A stretch of DNA of 64,000 nucleotides from Coriobacteriia bacterium (GTDB lineage: Bacteria > Actinomycetota > Coriobacteriia > Coriobacteriales > QAMH01). Below are positions 1 through 15,000 of the stretch, piece after piece. Positions within the stretch are counted from its first letter, which is position 1. Every line of letters starts with the position of its first letter. The notes under the pieces are model-generated. The model worked only from the letters and a program-made list of their open reading frames with translations, searched no databases and was not told the DNA's origin. Location of the stretch: positions 124,001 through 188,000 of the forward strand of contig QAMH01000004.1 of assembly GCA_003149935.1 (NCBI GenBank), read 5' to 3'. A program made the translations under genes and the position numbers.

Positions 1-1
1 C

Positions 2-3000
2 AAGGTCTCCGGCTTCAACACCCTGATGGGCACGAGCCTTGACGGCATCTCGACGCGTCTTGCCAACCAGGGCATGTGGGTGCGCCAGGAGACCACGCCC
101 ATCGAGTGGTTCGGCAACGGCAACTCGCTCATCAAGCTGTATCCGGCCACGGGCAAGGGCGTCAACGAGGACACCAACGTCTTCACCTACAGCTGGGATC
201 CGACCCGTCTGGGTGGCCGCTTCGAGAGCAACCCGTACGTCTGGTGGATCTTCTATCCCAACGCCCTGGGCGATCATGCGGCCAAGACCCTGACCATCGG
301 CTCCGATCCCGGTTGCCCGAGCACCGAGGTGACCGAGACCAACACCGGTACCACCGACGAAGCCGGCAACGTGACCAATCTGCTGCCCTGGCTCGTCTAC
401 AACGAGCACATCGACGGCCCCATCGTGCCCAAGGGCAATGTCGTGCACTTCATCGCCGAGAGCGACGTCACGCCGGTGGACGCCGCGGGCCTTGCGGCCG
501 AGAGTCGTGGCAAGAGCTTCGAAGGCTGGTTCAGCGGCTACAGCGTGCTCAAGGACTTCGATGGCAAGGGCCTCGTGATCGGCAACCCCATCACGTCCTT
601 CAAGGACCTGTGGAACGGGGACTCGAGCCTCACCAGCATCAGGAACATCTCGCACTGGGATGTCTCCAACATCACCAACATGGCCAACCTGCTCAAGGAC
701 AACAGCTCGCTCGAGACCTACGGCGAGTTTGGCACCTGGGCTGCTGGTCTGGGCACGGGCAAGCTCGTCAACATCTCCGGCTTGCTCTACAACAACGACA
801 AGCTTACCAACGACGACCTGGCCTACTTCGGCGGCTGGGACGTCACGGGTGTCACCGACATGAGCTACCTGCTCTACGACGCCGACGCCATCACGACGCT
901 CGTCAACCTCGAGAACTGGCGCGCGAGCAGCCTGCAGACCATCAACTACGCTTTCGCCGAGATGGAAGAGCTCACGACGCTCGATGGCCTGGCGGATTGG
1001 GCACCGGGTCGTGGCGGCGCCGTCTCGCTGTTCACCATGGCCCACATGCTCGAGAACGACCTCAAGCTCTCCGACGTGACGGCCATTACCGGTTCTGCGG
1101 CTGGCGGATCGTTCTGGGATGTCTCCAACGTCACGGACTTCAGCGCGCTCTTCAAGAACATGGGCCGCAACGTCTGGGCCCAGAAGGTCACCAAGCTCGA
1201 CCTGTCGCGTTGGGACATGCGCAGCATGACCCATCGCTCGGTGCTGCCGACCGTTACCGACATGATGCTCCTGGGCACCATCACCGCCGAGGACATGGAC
1301 TTCTCGAACTTCGTCGAGCTCACGCTCGGACCCAACGTCATCCTGGAGGGTACCGGCCTTGACAAGAGCGGTTGCCAGGCCGGCGACTACGGCGTGTGGG
1401 TCAAGAACGATACGAGCATCGGCAGCGGCGTGCCCGTGGGCAACACCGGCGACCTGGTGCGCATGTATCCGGCCTCCACCTCGGCGACCGGTCCTGTCGA
1501 CGTCACCGTCTACACCTGGGACACCACGCACCTGGGCGGCACCTTCGACTCCAATCACAACATCTGGTGGACCTATGCCAAGGAGAACTTCTCCAACGGC
1601 GAGAAGACCGGCACCATTACGCTGGGCGCCATCGACCGCTCCAAGCCCCTCTACACCTTCGAGGTGGCCGCGGACGTGCCCTGGAAGCGCCTGCAGGAGA
1701 CCGTGAGCGCCTTCACCGTCAACGACGTGAACGGCAAGGTCGCTCCCGTCAGCCTGGCCGAATGGTTTGCCGAGTACCCGGCGCTCGAGGACTTTGACGG
1801 AAGCAAGCTCGACGTCAAGGACGTCAACAGCTTCTACCGCATGTTCTACAAGACGCCGTCCCTGCTCACCTTCAGCGGCACCGAGAACTGGAACACGAGC
1901 AGCGCAGCCACCTTCGAGGGCATGTTCCAGGAATCTCCGCAGGTCATCGAGATCCACATGGAGAGCTGGGCCATGCGCTACAACCATGCCAAGGTCACGA
2001 CCCTGCAGCCCGACGGCTCCACGAGGACCGAGTACACCTGGGTCGTGCCGAAGCTCACCAACATGTTCCTGGGCACCGAGCACCTGCGCGTGCTGGGCCT
2101 GGGCGAGAGCTCCGTGCTCGAGGGCAGCGGCATGACCGACATCGTGGCCGTGGGCCCGACGCGTCGCGGCTTCTGGTACCAGGACACCGACGATGTGGAC
2201 GCACCGGGCGTCAACAAGTACCTGACAACCGAGCTTGCCAACCACTACCGCGCCGGGCTCACCGACATTCCCGGCACCCACGTGTACTACTGGGTGTACA
2301 ACTCCGCGTTCAAGAACGAGAACGTCTGGTGGCGCTACGACAACAAGACCTACACGCTGGTCATGGGCGTCTACGACCCGCTGGGCAATTGCGTGGTCGA
2401 GGAGTTTGGCGATGACCTGCCCTGGAAGGGTTCCATCGACACCGAGGCCTCCAACCGCGTCGAGAACGTCGTGACCTACAACGAAAACGGCGGTCGCATC
2501 GCGCCCAAGTCCCTCGAGGGCTGGTTCGATAACTACAAGAGCCTCATCACCTTTGACGGCACGGGTCTGCGCGTCGATGACACGGGCAGCTTCGAGCGTC
2601 TGTTCAAGGGCGACGACAAGCTCGAGACCGTCGACATCTCCAACTGGGTCATGGTCACCGGCCCGCGCTTTGCGCAGGCAAGCGACGCTACGCTCACCAC
2701 GCTCGATCCGAGCGTCACCGACATGTTCACCGGCGCCTCCTCCATCCGCGAGCTCTCGACGCGTTACACCGTCAAACTCGACGGCAGTGGCCTGAACCGC
2801 AAGGACGGCATGTGGGCCACGGGCAACTTCACCGACAACCACACGCCGGACGACACCTTGTGGTTCCTCACCTCCGAGCGCCTGCGCAAGAACTATCCGA
2901 GCGCCACCATCGAAGAGGCGAGCAACGCCAAGACTGGCTCCATCCGCTTCAACGAGCACGTGGTGTACTACTTCGTCAAGGGCTCCGGCAACATGCTGCA

Positions 3001-6000
3001 TGACAACCAGGACGCTGCCTGGGCCGTGGTGCTCGAGGACACCGTTGTGGGCAACACGACGCTGCACGCCAACGAGATGTACATCGGCGTGCGCCCCGAG
3101 GCCGAGAACAAGGAGATCAGCGGCATGCGCTGGCGCCCGTGGGGTCCCTACACCGAGAAGGTCACCGACATCAAGACCTACGGCCTGCTGTCGCCCGACT
3201 ACATGTACGACTGGTTCAACAACTCGCGCTATGCCTACACGCAGCCCCTCGAAGAGGGCGTGTACCTCATCCATGCCGAGAATCCCCAGTACAACGGCTA
3301 TCTGTACTATGCCTTTGAGTCGGGCCATAGCTACGGTGGTGGCTATTGGGAATATTGGTATGGTGGCTTGGGCAGCCGCAACCAGGGCTGGTACATCAAG
3401 TACATGGGTACCGACCCGACCTATGGCCACTACTACGAGATGCGCTACGGCAGCTCCACGGGCAACAGCATCACCGACGTCGGCCGTGTCGGCGGTTACG
3501 TGTACATCCGCAACTACTACAGCGGCGATCGCGGCACCTGGAACGGCGTCACCATCAGTCCCGTCAATAACCCCGGCCTCATCCTCGACCGTGCGGGCGG
3601 AGGCAATCGACTCCAGTGGATCAATGACCCTCGTGGCTACGGTGGCTGGGCTCGCTTCTGGAGCGGCGGCGGCTACTTCACCGGCAGCTACAGGCCGCAA
3701 TCGCAGGGCGGCGGTATCACTGGTCAGTGGTATGCCACTTCCTGGGGCATCGAGCGCCCGTACGACCCGTTCCCCAACCTCACGACCTTTGATGGCACGG
3801 GTCTGGACGTCTCGCGCGTCAACAGCTTCGAGCATCTCTTCCGCGATTGTCCCAAGCTCGAGAGCGTTGACTTCTCCAACTGGGAGATGAAGCTCGACGC
3901 CAAGACCGACCGCATGCTCAAGACCAACCCGAAGCTCAGCGAGATCAGGCTCGGCAACAAGTGCCTGCTCACCGAGTCGGCGCTTGACGCCCACTACGAC
4001 GCCATGGGCCGTTGGGAGACCTGCGATCCGGACGCCCTCCTCTTCGACGGCAAGTGGTGGGGCACCACGCAGGACCTCATCAACCGCTACTCCAACGAGC
4101 ACAACACCCACGGCTACCGCATCTACCAGTGGAACGACGGGGCGTTGGGTAGCCGCATCGGCAGCAACGACCGCGTCTGGTGGTACTACACCGAGGACGG
4201 CTTCAGCCCCGAGGGCGTGCACAAGCCCAAGGTGAATCCCAACTCGCTCGTCATCGGCGTCGATGATGGCTACCTGGACGCTGCCCTCAACGTCACCGTG
4301 AGCGGTTTTGACCAGGTGCCCTGGTACAAGTTCCTCAAGGGCGGCATCATCGAGCACATCTACTCGTTTGCCGGTGACAAGGGCAAGATCACGCCCACCA
4401 CCCTGAACGAGTGGTTCTATAACAAGGACGGCCTCTACGAGAACAACGTCACCTTTGACGGCAGCGGCTTCAACACCGCCCTGGTCAAGGACTTCACCAA
4501 CGTCATGCGCGGTCAGGATTGGCTTGCGGCCGTGAACTTCTGCGGTTGGGACTTTGCCGATGACGCCAAGATCGACAACGCGCTCACCGACACCGTGCGC
4601 CTCAAGGAGCTCACCGTCAACGACGACTCCTCGCTGCGCGTGCTCTCGACCCTGCCCGACCATGGTGCCGGCCGCTGGATCGCGATGTCGGTCGAGACCG
4701 TCCCGACCGACAAGAACCCGGCCTACGTGGGCCAGTTCCTCAACAACACCGAGATCCAGGCCTACTACCCGGCCGGCGGCAACGACCATGGCCTGGTCAC
4801 CTGGGAGTGGAAGAACGGCACGCTGCTCTACTTCGAGAAGAACGTTGGCGACAACTCGGTCACCGGCGACCTCGAGACCATCTTCCTCGAGCGCGGCCTG
4901 ACCTACACGCTGCCCACCCGTGACAGCGATCCGACCTGGCATCGTGCCGGCTACAACCTTATGTACTGGAACACCAAGGCCGACGGCACGGGCGACGAGT
5001 GGCAGCTCGGCAGCGAGTACCTCGCCGAGTACGCCGAGTCCATCACCTTCTGGGCGCAGTGGTACCGCGATGCCTACGTGACCATGACCTACGTGCTCGA
5101 CACGGGCGAGGGCAACTACCCGCTCGGCCCGGATGCGGCCATCTCGACCGGCCGTGCCCACAGCGCCGGTGCCGACCTCATTGGCAGCGACCGTCTCATC
5201 TGGGACGGCACGGCCGAGAACGCCGTCGAGGAGGGTGTCACCATCCAGGCTCCGTTCGTGCGCCCGGGCTACGAGCTGTCCGGCTGGGTGTACTACACGC
5301 GCCAGACCATCGAGGGCGAGGAAGGCGAGGAGCCGCAGGTCATCACCACCGAGCACAAGGTCGCCTTTGGCGACACGCTGCGCCTCTTTGACGCCAACGC
5401 CGGCGCTCCCGGCAACACCGAGATTGTCTTCTACGCCTGCTGGACGCCGCTCACCGGCTACAACCTCATCTACGACCCCGCGGGCGGCTCCTACACGCCG
5501 GCTCCGCGCGAGGTGGGCTACGAGGACAAGAACCTCATGCCGACGGACGCCGACCAGATGACCAAGCATGGCTACCGCCTGGCTGGCTGGTACGCCACTC
5601 GCCTGGTCAACGGCGTGGAGGAGAAGATCATCCTCGACGACCAGGGCAACTACCTGATCACCGCCGAGACCATGTTCCGCACCATCGCCGCTTCCGCCGA
5701 CACCTCGGTGGTCACGACGTTGCACGCCGAGTGGGTCGTGGGTAACGTCGACCTCGTCTTCGACACCGACGGCAACGGCTACAACGGCCTGGGCGGCGTG
5801 GGTACGAGCCCGTCGATCACCCAGACGGTGCCCGGTAACGACACCACCAAGCACAACTTCGTCCAGACCAACCCCATCAGCGACGGCCACTACCACTTCT
5901 CGCACTGGACCGTGGACTTCGACCCGACCTGGCGCTGGGACGACTCGCTGCTTCCCATCGACGAGATCACCCGCATCGCCTTCAACGCGCTGGGCGACGG

Positions 6001-9000
6001 CCTGTGGGTCGACGCCACCTTCACGGCGCACTTCGAGCCCAATGAGTACGAGATCGTCTTTGCCGGTGGCCAGGGCAAGCACGGCGAGGTCGCCGTGGGC
6101 GCCCGCCCCGACGAGCATGCCGCCTTCGGCACGGCGTTCGAGGCTCCCGCCGGCACCGACTTCACGCTGCCGGGCTACATCTTCGTGGGCTGGCTCACCG
6201 ACGAGCAGGTTCCGCGCGTGCTCAAGGCCGGTACCGCCTACAAGGACCTCACGAGCGCCAACGACGTCATCACGCTGACCGCCCAGTGGCAGGCCCAGAC
6301 CTCCACCTTCACCTACATCGCCCAGACTGGCGGCACCGTCTCGACGCCCGAGTCCACCAACAACCAGCCGAGCCTCACGCTCACCTTCGACCGCGTGTCC
6401 CCGACGATCACCACCGTCATCGCCCGCCCGAAGCCCGGCTACGCCTTCCTCGAGTGGCGCGACACCGTCACCGGCGACCCGATTGTCGCGGGTAACGGCG
6501 TCACCATCACCATGAACTCCGATGGCAGCTGCAGCCTGTCCATGGTGCTGCCCACCGGCACGCTGTGGCCCGCAAACGCGAGCTTCACCGCCGCCTTCAA
6601 GGCCGCCACCTACACCATCCACTACGAGATGCCCAACGACGGCTCCGTTGGCACGGTGCCCGCCGACCAGACCAAGACCACCGGCATCAAGCTGCGCCTC
6701 ACCTCGCTCACGGCCGACACCGTCGATCCCACGCTGCAGCGCGAGGGCTACATCTTCGACGGCTGGAAGACGGTCGTGGGCAACAAGACCTACACCTTTG
6801 CCGATGGCGCCCTGCTCGACTTCGATCTCTCCACCGTCCAGGACGCCGTGGTCACCCTGACCCCGGTCTGGAAGGCCACCAACTACACCGTCGTGTTCTT
6901 CCGCGGTGCCGACACGGCCGTCGGATCCATGGAGAGCCAGGTCTTCACCTACGGCGTCAAGCAGCAGCTGCGCGACAACGCCTTCCAGCGCAACGGCTAC
7001 ACCTTTGCCGGCTGGGCCACGCGCATCAACGGCGAGCCGCTGTGGACGGACTGCATCGAGGCCGATAGCCACGGCAAGATGCACTACTACCTGACCACCG
7101 CCGGCAAGGAGGGTCAGCGCATCGTCGTCTACGCCCTCTGGAACGTCATCACCGAGTACGAGGTGAGCTTCGAGGTCGACGGCATCGACGTCGACAACGT
7201 GACGCTGCATGACGCCGACCCGGTCATGGTGCCCATCAACGGCTTCGCGCCGGCCAACCCGACCTGGACCAAGAACCCGGATGCCAAGGGCTCCTACGAG
7301 CTGGCCTACTGGTCCTACATCACCTACCACGAGGTCACGGGCCCCGAGGTCGGCATCACCCAGGACATCACCAAGATCGCCATCACCGGCCGCACGATCT
7401 TCACCGCGCACTTCGACAAGGACGCCTTCACGGTGCGCTACGACCCGGGTAGCCATGGCGGCTACATCGAGACCAAGGACCAGACCTTCTTCACCGGTCT
7501 CACCATCAACTCCGACATGCCGTTGTTCGCCAACACCGGCAGCGCCGGCACGAGCCAGAGCCCCGACTTCTTCGACACCGCGACGTCCAACTACGTCAAC
7601 GTCGGCAAGCCCAAGGGCGAGATGGGCTGGATCTTCCTCGGCTGGGCCTGGGTGGATGGCGACGGCCTCGGGTGGCAGGACTACTCCGACGCGCCCATCA
7701 CCATCGACGGCCTGGTCTACAACCGCGCCGAGAAGCCCACCAAGGTCACCTTCCGCACCACCTTCGTGGCCCAGTGGACCCCGACCGAGACCATCGTGCG
7801 CTTCCAGCCCAACAAGGGCTCCATCGCCCCGGGTCATGAGACCGAGATGGCCAACAAGACGCTCTACGTGGGCGACACCGTCGTGCTGCCCGCGGCCAAC
7901 GCGGTCTTCCGCGATGGCTACGTCTTCGAGGGCTGGTCCATGGAGGAGAACGGCGACGCCACCTTGCAGCCTGGCGACAAGGTCACCGTCGTCGGCAGCC
8001 CCGGCGGCATGAACATCTGGGCCATCTGGTCCAAGCTCTCCTACACGCTGCACTACGACAGCCAGGGCGGCAGCTCCGTTGCCGACCTCACGGGCGTGGC
8101 CTGGGATGGCAAGAACCTCGTCAACGTCGCCGACCCGACGCGTCCCGGCTACACCTTTGCCGGCTGGTACTCCAGCCCCGACACCACCATCCAGGAGGGC
8201 CTGGCCAAGGTCGATAACGACATCCCGTTCAGCGTCATCGCCAAGGCAAACGGCAAGGACGCCACCGAGGCCCTGGCCACGGGTGCCTACCTCTACGCCA
8301 AGTGGCTCCAGGTCGAGGTCATGATCAGCTACAAGCCGGTCATCATCGACCCGGCGACCGGCGAGTTCGTCGAGACCACGGGCGGCATGACGACGCCGAT
8401 GGTCAACTCCGTGGGCGCCGACTTCGACATCCCCAAGGGTGCTTCGGCCTACGCCAACCCCGGCTACAAGTTCCTGCGTTGGCAGAGCGTCGACGGCAGC
8501 CAGGTCTCCACCGACCCGCTGGCCTTCATCCCCACCAAGAAGCATGGCGAGCTGTGGGGTGACGAGCTGCATGCCGTCTACTACGCGGTCTTCGCGCCCA
8601 TCACCTACACGATCACCTTCAACACCAACGGCGGCATCGGCGTCATGGACGCGATCAGCGCCCAGTTCGGCGAGACCAAGAAGCTTCCCGCCAACAACGG
8701 CCAGATCGCCCGCATGGGCTATGACTTCATCGGTTGGAACACCCGCGCCGACGGTTCGGGCATGATGATCGATGACGAGGGCGAGGTCCGTAACCTCTCC
8801 AACCTCGACAACGCCATGGTGCGCCTGTACGCGATGTGGGTCGGCAAGGACTTCAAGCTCACCCTCAACGCCAACCATGGCACGCCCAACACGACCCTGG
8901 GCCAGGAGTTCGACGAGAACGGCAACATCTCCTATATGATCAAGGCCGGCACCTCCACGCGCCTGCCCGACGCCCGCACCTTCACGCGCCAGGGCTACGT

Positions 9001-12000
9001 CATGGACGGCTGGGCACGCACGCCGGATGGCGAGCTGGCCTACACGCCCGGCTCCCTGTACTGGATGGCCGGCGGCGAGACCACGCTCTACGTCCACTGG
9101 GCACCCAACACCTACACCATCCGCTTCGCCCCCGACTTCGTGGATGCCACGGGCGTCATGGACGACGTGAAGGCCCCGATGGGCAAGAGCGTGTCCCTGC
9201 CCGCCAACACCTTCGAGCGCGGCGGCTACGACTTCCTGCGTTGGCGCTACACCTACGAGGGCGAGACCTTCTACTTCAACAACATGGAGGCCGTCAAGGA
9301 CCTCGTGCCGACCGACGGCGCCGTGGCGATGCTCTTTGCCGAGTGGACGCCCAAGCTCAACACCGTCGTCTTCGAGAACGGCGATAGCGGCGTCATCAGC
9401 GGCGTGGCCAACCCGCAGCAGGTGCTCACGGGCTCCAAGCCCTCCATGAAGAACCTGAGCGTCGAGGGCCTGCCCGGCTACGTCCTGCTCGGCTGGGATT
9501 ACGAGATGCGCGTCGAGGGTGCCAAGGCGCTCACCGGCCACATCACCGACCCGTCCGATCTCGTCATCCTTGGCCCCACGACCTTCACGGCCGTGTGGTC
9601 CAAGCCAATCGTCGTCAGCTACCTGCCGGGCGAGCACGGTCTGTTCACTCCCTACGAGCAGGGCAAGACCACCTTCTCCAACCTGCCCGTCACGGCGACT
9701 CCCGACTCCTACCGCATCGCGCTGGACGCCGACATGGTCTCCATCGCCACGGGCAATCCGCTGGGCGACGGCGACTGGGTCTTTGCCGGCTGGCGTCGCG
9801 CGGCCCTGGACAAGGACGGCAAGCCCACCGGCCAGGTCTTCGACTACCTGGTCAAGGACATCAACCCCGGTGATCCCTTCCCGTTCCCCGGTTTCAGGGT
9901 CGAGGAGTCCTCGGTCACCTTCACCGCACTGTGGACCCGCAACATCAAGATCACCTACCAGCTCGGCACTGACGACGAGGGCAACGAGCTCGGCATCGAG
10001 AACTGGGCCAATCCCAACTACGGCGGCGAGAACCGCGTCGGCAGCGGTGCCCCCGTCATCCTCTCCGTCGAGTCCGGCAACACCATCGAGCTGGCCAACG
10101 GCGACGACCTGTTCCGTCCGGGCTGGCGCTTCGAGGGTTGGGCCCTGAGCCCCGAGAAGGCCGAGCTTGCCCTCATCGCCTACCTGGGTGTCAACGACGA
10201 CGGCACCAAGCAGGAGATCACGCTGGATGGCGACGACATCACGCTGTACGCCGTCTGGACCGAGCTCGTCTACAAGATCCACTACATCACCGACGGCGGC
10301 ACCTACATCTCGCCGGCGCGCCTGCACTGGGACGAGGCCTCCGTCATTCCCGAGGAAGACCCGACCTGGGACGGCCGCACCTTCAACGGCTGGTATTCCG
10401 AGGACAATACCGGCGTCCCGGCTGGTAGCGCCCCTAACGGCGTCAGGGGAGTCTACGGCATGACCGTGGCCGAGTTCGCCGCGCTCATGAACTTCGATTA
10501 CCGCGTCACCGACATGAACGTCTACGCCTGGTGGATCCCCAAGAACGCCACGCTGCACTACGGCGTGTGGCAGGGCGTCGGCGGTACCGTCAGCGTCTAC
10601 GAGGAGACCATCGACTCGGCCACGGGCGTTCCCACCGGCTCGATCGCCACCCCGTCCAAGAGCTACGCCTTCATCGGCTGGGTTGACGCCTCCGGTCGCC
10701 TCGTGTGGACCTCCGAGAACCTCGTGCCCACCAAGACCGCCAACGAGGCCTGGGTCGACGGCACCATCTGGTACGCGAAGTTCGCCTACGACACCTACAC
10801 GATCCGCTACGACTCCAACGGCGCCGAGTCCGGCAGCATTCCCGACCAGTACGTGGGCTATGACGAGACCACCTACCTGACCGAAAACAACGAGCGCCTG
10901 CAGCGCAAGGGCTTCACCTTCCTCGGCTGGTCCAAGGAGAAGCACGACTACTTCGTCGATGGCGACGCGGCTCGTGCCGCCCGCGATTACGTCGATGGCG
11001 CGCAGATCACCTCGATCTGCCCGAAGGGCCAGTCCATCATCACGCTGTACGCCGTGTGGCTCATGACGGGCTACAAGGTCAACTACGTGCTGACCGACCA
11101 GAACGACTTCTACGGCGAGCACTACCTGGGCTACATCGACGACAACCTCAACGGCATCAAGCACATCTACGGCGATCAGGTCACCGCCCTGCTCGAGACC
11201 GATACGCACAACGCGCATCGCGAGGGTTACAACTTCGCCGGTTGGAAGTACTACACCGACAACGGCACGCCGGTCTTCGTGGACTTCGGCTCGACCTTCG
11301 AGATGCCCAACTACGAGATCACCCTCGAGCCCAACTGGCGCCCGATCAGCTACACCGTGCAGATCCTGCCCGGCGAGGTTCCCGCGGCCAACGTCATTGC
11401 CGACTACGCCTTTGACGAGTTCCTCAAGTACGACGCCAACAAGATGCCCTACTTCGAGTTCGAGGTGGCCTGGGACGAGATGTTCGACGCCCTGCAGCGC
11501 TTCACCGCGCCGGGTTACGAGTTCGTCGATTGGTACGTCACCGGTGGCCAGAGCTGGTACGTGGACGTCGACGGTCCGCATGAGCCCGGCTGGTACAAGA
11601 ACTTCTCCGACGACCTCAACGGCACCGCCGTCGTCGTCTTCACGGCCCGCTGGCGCACCGAGGCCCAGCACGTGGTCTTCACCACGCCCGATCCCAACGA
11701 GGGCGTCATCGGTGGTGCCTACGAGCAGGACATCTACATTGGCGACGTGGTGGCCTACGACAAGCTCGCCATCCAGCCCGCGCACAAGAAGTACCTGGCC
11801 GGCTGGAACGCCGAGGAGGTCGTGACCGTCGATGGCGTCTCGACCACCAACACCTACACCAACCTCACCCTCGACGAGGTTGCCAACTGGGAGGTCAAGG
11901 GCAAGATCACCTTCACCGCCATCTGGAAGGACGGCTTTGCCATCCAGTACAAAGAGGGTAGGGAAGAGATCGGCGTCGGCATCTTCGGCGACTTCTACGG

Positions 12001-15000
12001 CGACCATGACCACAGCCACGACATCGACGGCATCGAGGGCAAGACGCTGTTTGCCCACGTCGCCCCCGATTCGCCCACGCCCGCCTATAACGGCATGACC
12101 TTTGGCCAGCCGCGCAGCATCGACAACAAGCTCTACAGCTTTGCCGGTTGGACGTACCTTGATTACGCCACCGGCCAGTGGCTCACGATCGGTCAGGTCG
12201 ACCTCTCCGACATCGTGGTCACCGAGGACCGCATCTACTACGCGGTGTGGGCGACGGCCGGCTACTTCATCGACTTCGAGCCCAACTTCCCGACGCAGCC
12301 CACTTACGGCGACGTCGAGTTCAAGAACGACGGCGAGATGGACGTCCAGGGCATGAGCTTCGGCGTCGAGGTCGCGCTGGCCCCCAACCGCTACACGGCC
12401 AACGGCTTCGAGTTCCTCGGCTGGTCCACCAAGCCGGTCAACCATGACCTCAACACCGGCGCGGCGGCGCTGCTCTTCGGCACCGCCTTCCCGGCCAACT
12501 TCGACGATGACGCGGTTGCCGCGGCACTTGACGCCTGGGGTACCGAGCTCATCCTCGACAAGTCGATGTTCCGCCGCCTCGACGACGGCACCATCGCCTA
12601 CGGCGCGACGATCAAGCTCTACGCCGTGTGGCGCGTGGCGACCTACGACGTCTTCATCGACAATGGCGACGCCAACTCCGGCGAGGTCACCGGCGATGCC
12701 GACCAGATCGCGCAGAAGGTGCCCTATGGCGGCGGCGCCGTGACCGATACCATCACGGCCACGCCCTACGACAAGCACGCGTTCAAGGGCTGGGACTTCG
12801 AGGTGACTCTCGACGACGGCACGACCTTCAACGGCACCGTCGCCGATCTGTCCGACCTTCCCATCTACGGCACGGTGAAGGTCTATGCGAACTGGGAGCG
12901 TACCTACTCACTCACCTACGCTCCCGGAACGCATGGCGTGTGGAGCGTCACCGACGAGGGCGCCCATTTCGAGGGCCTGCGCGCCGGCGATACCCCCGAC
13001 ACCTTCCCCGAGTTCAGCGCCAAGAACGGCCTGTGGACTCCGCCGTACCAGATCTCGCTCAATGGCGAGCTGGCGTACCACCAGCTGCCCAAGAGCAATG
13101 ACGAGAACTACATCTTCGACGGCTGGCAGAGCAGCGATGGACGCTTCTTCCTGACCATCGCCGATGCCGCCAAGGCGCTCATGACCGAGCCGGCAGACGG
13201 CGAGGGCATCACGCTCACCGCGACCTGGATCTACGCGCAGGTCACCATCAAGTTCGACCCGGGTGCGGGCGAGCCGGTCCTCGACGAGTACGGCAATTCG
13301 CTGCTCGCTCCCAAGACGGCCGTGCCCTACACCGTGGTCACGCTGCCCAGCAGCCTGTCCGCCACCCGCACCGGTTACACGCTCGACGGCTGGATGCTCG
13401 ACGGCGTGCTCTACCCGGTCACCTACAACGGTGGCGTCATGGTCGCCCCGCGTCATAGCGTCACGATGCTCGCCCACTGGGCCGAGCAGGTCGTCACCAT
13501 CACCTACCATGCCGAGGCCACCAACACCACCGGCTCCGGCTACATCTCCGGCGACGGCGGCTCGCTGCACTGGGAGCCCTTCAAGCCCGGCTTCGTGCTG
13601 AACGGCCAGGGCGAGCAGATCGCCCCGGTGCGCTCCGACACGGTGAGCCAGAAGCTCCTCAGCGTCACGGGCAAGGCCGTGGACTGGGAGGATGGTCAGA
13701 CCGTCGTGAGCGATTACCCGCTCATCATCAAGGCCACGGCCCGTACCGGCTATCACTTCCTGTACTGGGTCGACCACAACAACAACATCGTCTCCTACGA
13801 GTCCTCCTTCGTGGCACCGCAGAGCGCCGCGGGCGTCTGGGAGAACTCCGAGTACTACGCGATCTTCGCCGAGGACGAGGACGTCAAGATCTACTACCGC
13901 ATCAGCGACTACGACAAGGGCTGGCTGCGCTGGAGCAGCGAGGAGCTGGCACCTGCCACCGGTAACCCGCGCGGCACCGAGCTCATCCTGCTGCCCGGCT
14001 TCGAGCTGGACCACTGGGAGGACGACCTCGGCAACATCGTGGGCGGCCCGGACGACAAGATCTTCTTCCCGCCGCGCTACGACACGTACAACAACTCCGG
14101 CTACAAGGGCCAGGACACCTACGTGAGCCACGTCTACACCGCCGTGGTCAAGAGCGCGCCTGCCGTCAAGTTCAAGGTGGAGCACTACCGCCAGGAGGAG
14201 AGCGGCACGACCTTCGAGTTCGTCGAGGAGGCCACGGGTTACTACGCCGGTCCGACCAACGGCTTTGTCGCCGTGGTCAAGCATGACGACTCCGGCCGTT
14301 ACCACCTGGCCCAGCTCTCCGACACGGGCAAGGTCCTCGAGGGTTCGCTGTTCCAGGTGCTCGATGCCGACGGCAACGTCATCCAGACGGCCGTTGACTT
14401 TGGTCTGCAGGACGGCGAGCAGCTGCTCATGGACGACAAGTTCCTGCACGAGGGCGCCCTCAACTGGGTCTACGACCCGGAGGTTTCGGCCCAGACGAGC
14501 CGCATCATCCTGACCACCACCGCCGAGGGCGAGCACGTGGTGCGCCTGTACTACTCGCTGCATCCCAGCCAGTACGCGCGCATCGTCTACGAGGTCCAGA
14601 ACCGCCTGAACGACGGCACGACCGAGTTTGGCAACGGCGCCTACGGCGCGACCGACCCGACCTACGAGCTCGTCGCCCCGGGTGCCCTGACCACCGGTTC
14701 CACCGCACAGCCCGCTCCCGCAGGCTTCGAGTTCTACGGCTGGTTCCGCTCCGACGGCACGCGCCTCACCGACGGCGCCACCTTCACCTACGCGCCCACC
14801 ATTGCCGACCTCGGCCTGGACGCATGGGAAGTCGGCCGCGCCTACACCGTGTACGCCGTGTACCGCGAGCTCGCCGACGTGACCACCTACTATGGCGTCA
14901 AGGACGGGAAGGGTGGCACGCTCTCCAAGGAAGTCGAGATCTATCCGCCCGTCTCCGGTGCCCCGAGCGGCCCGGACATCACCACGGCTCCCGGCTACAT

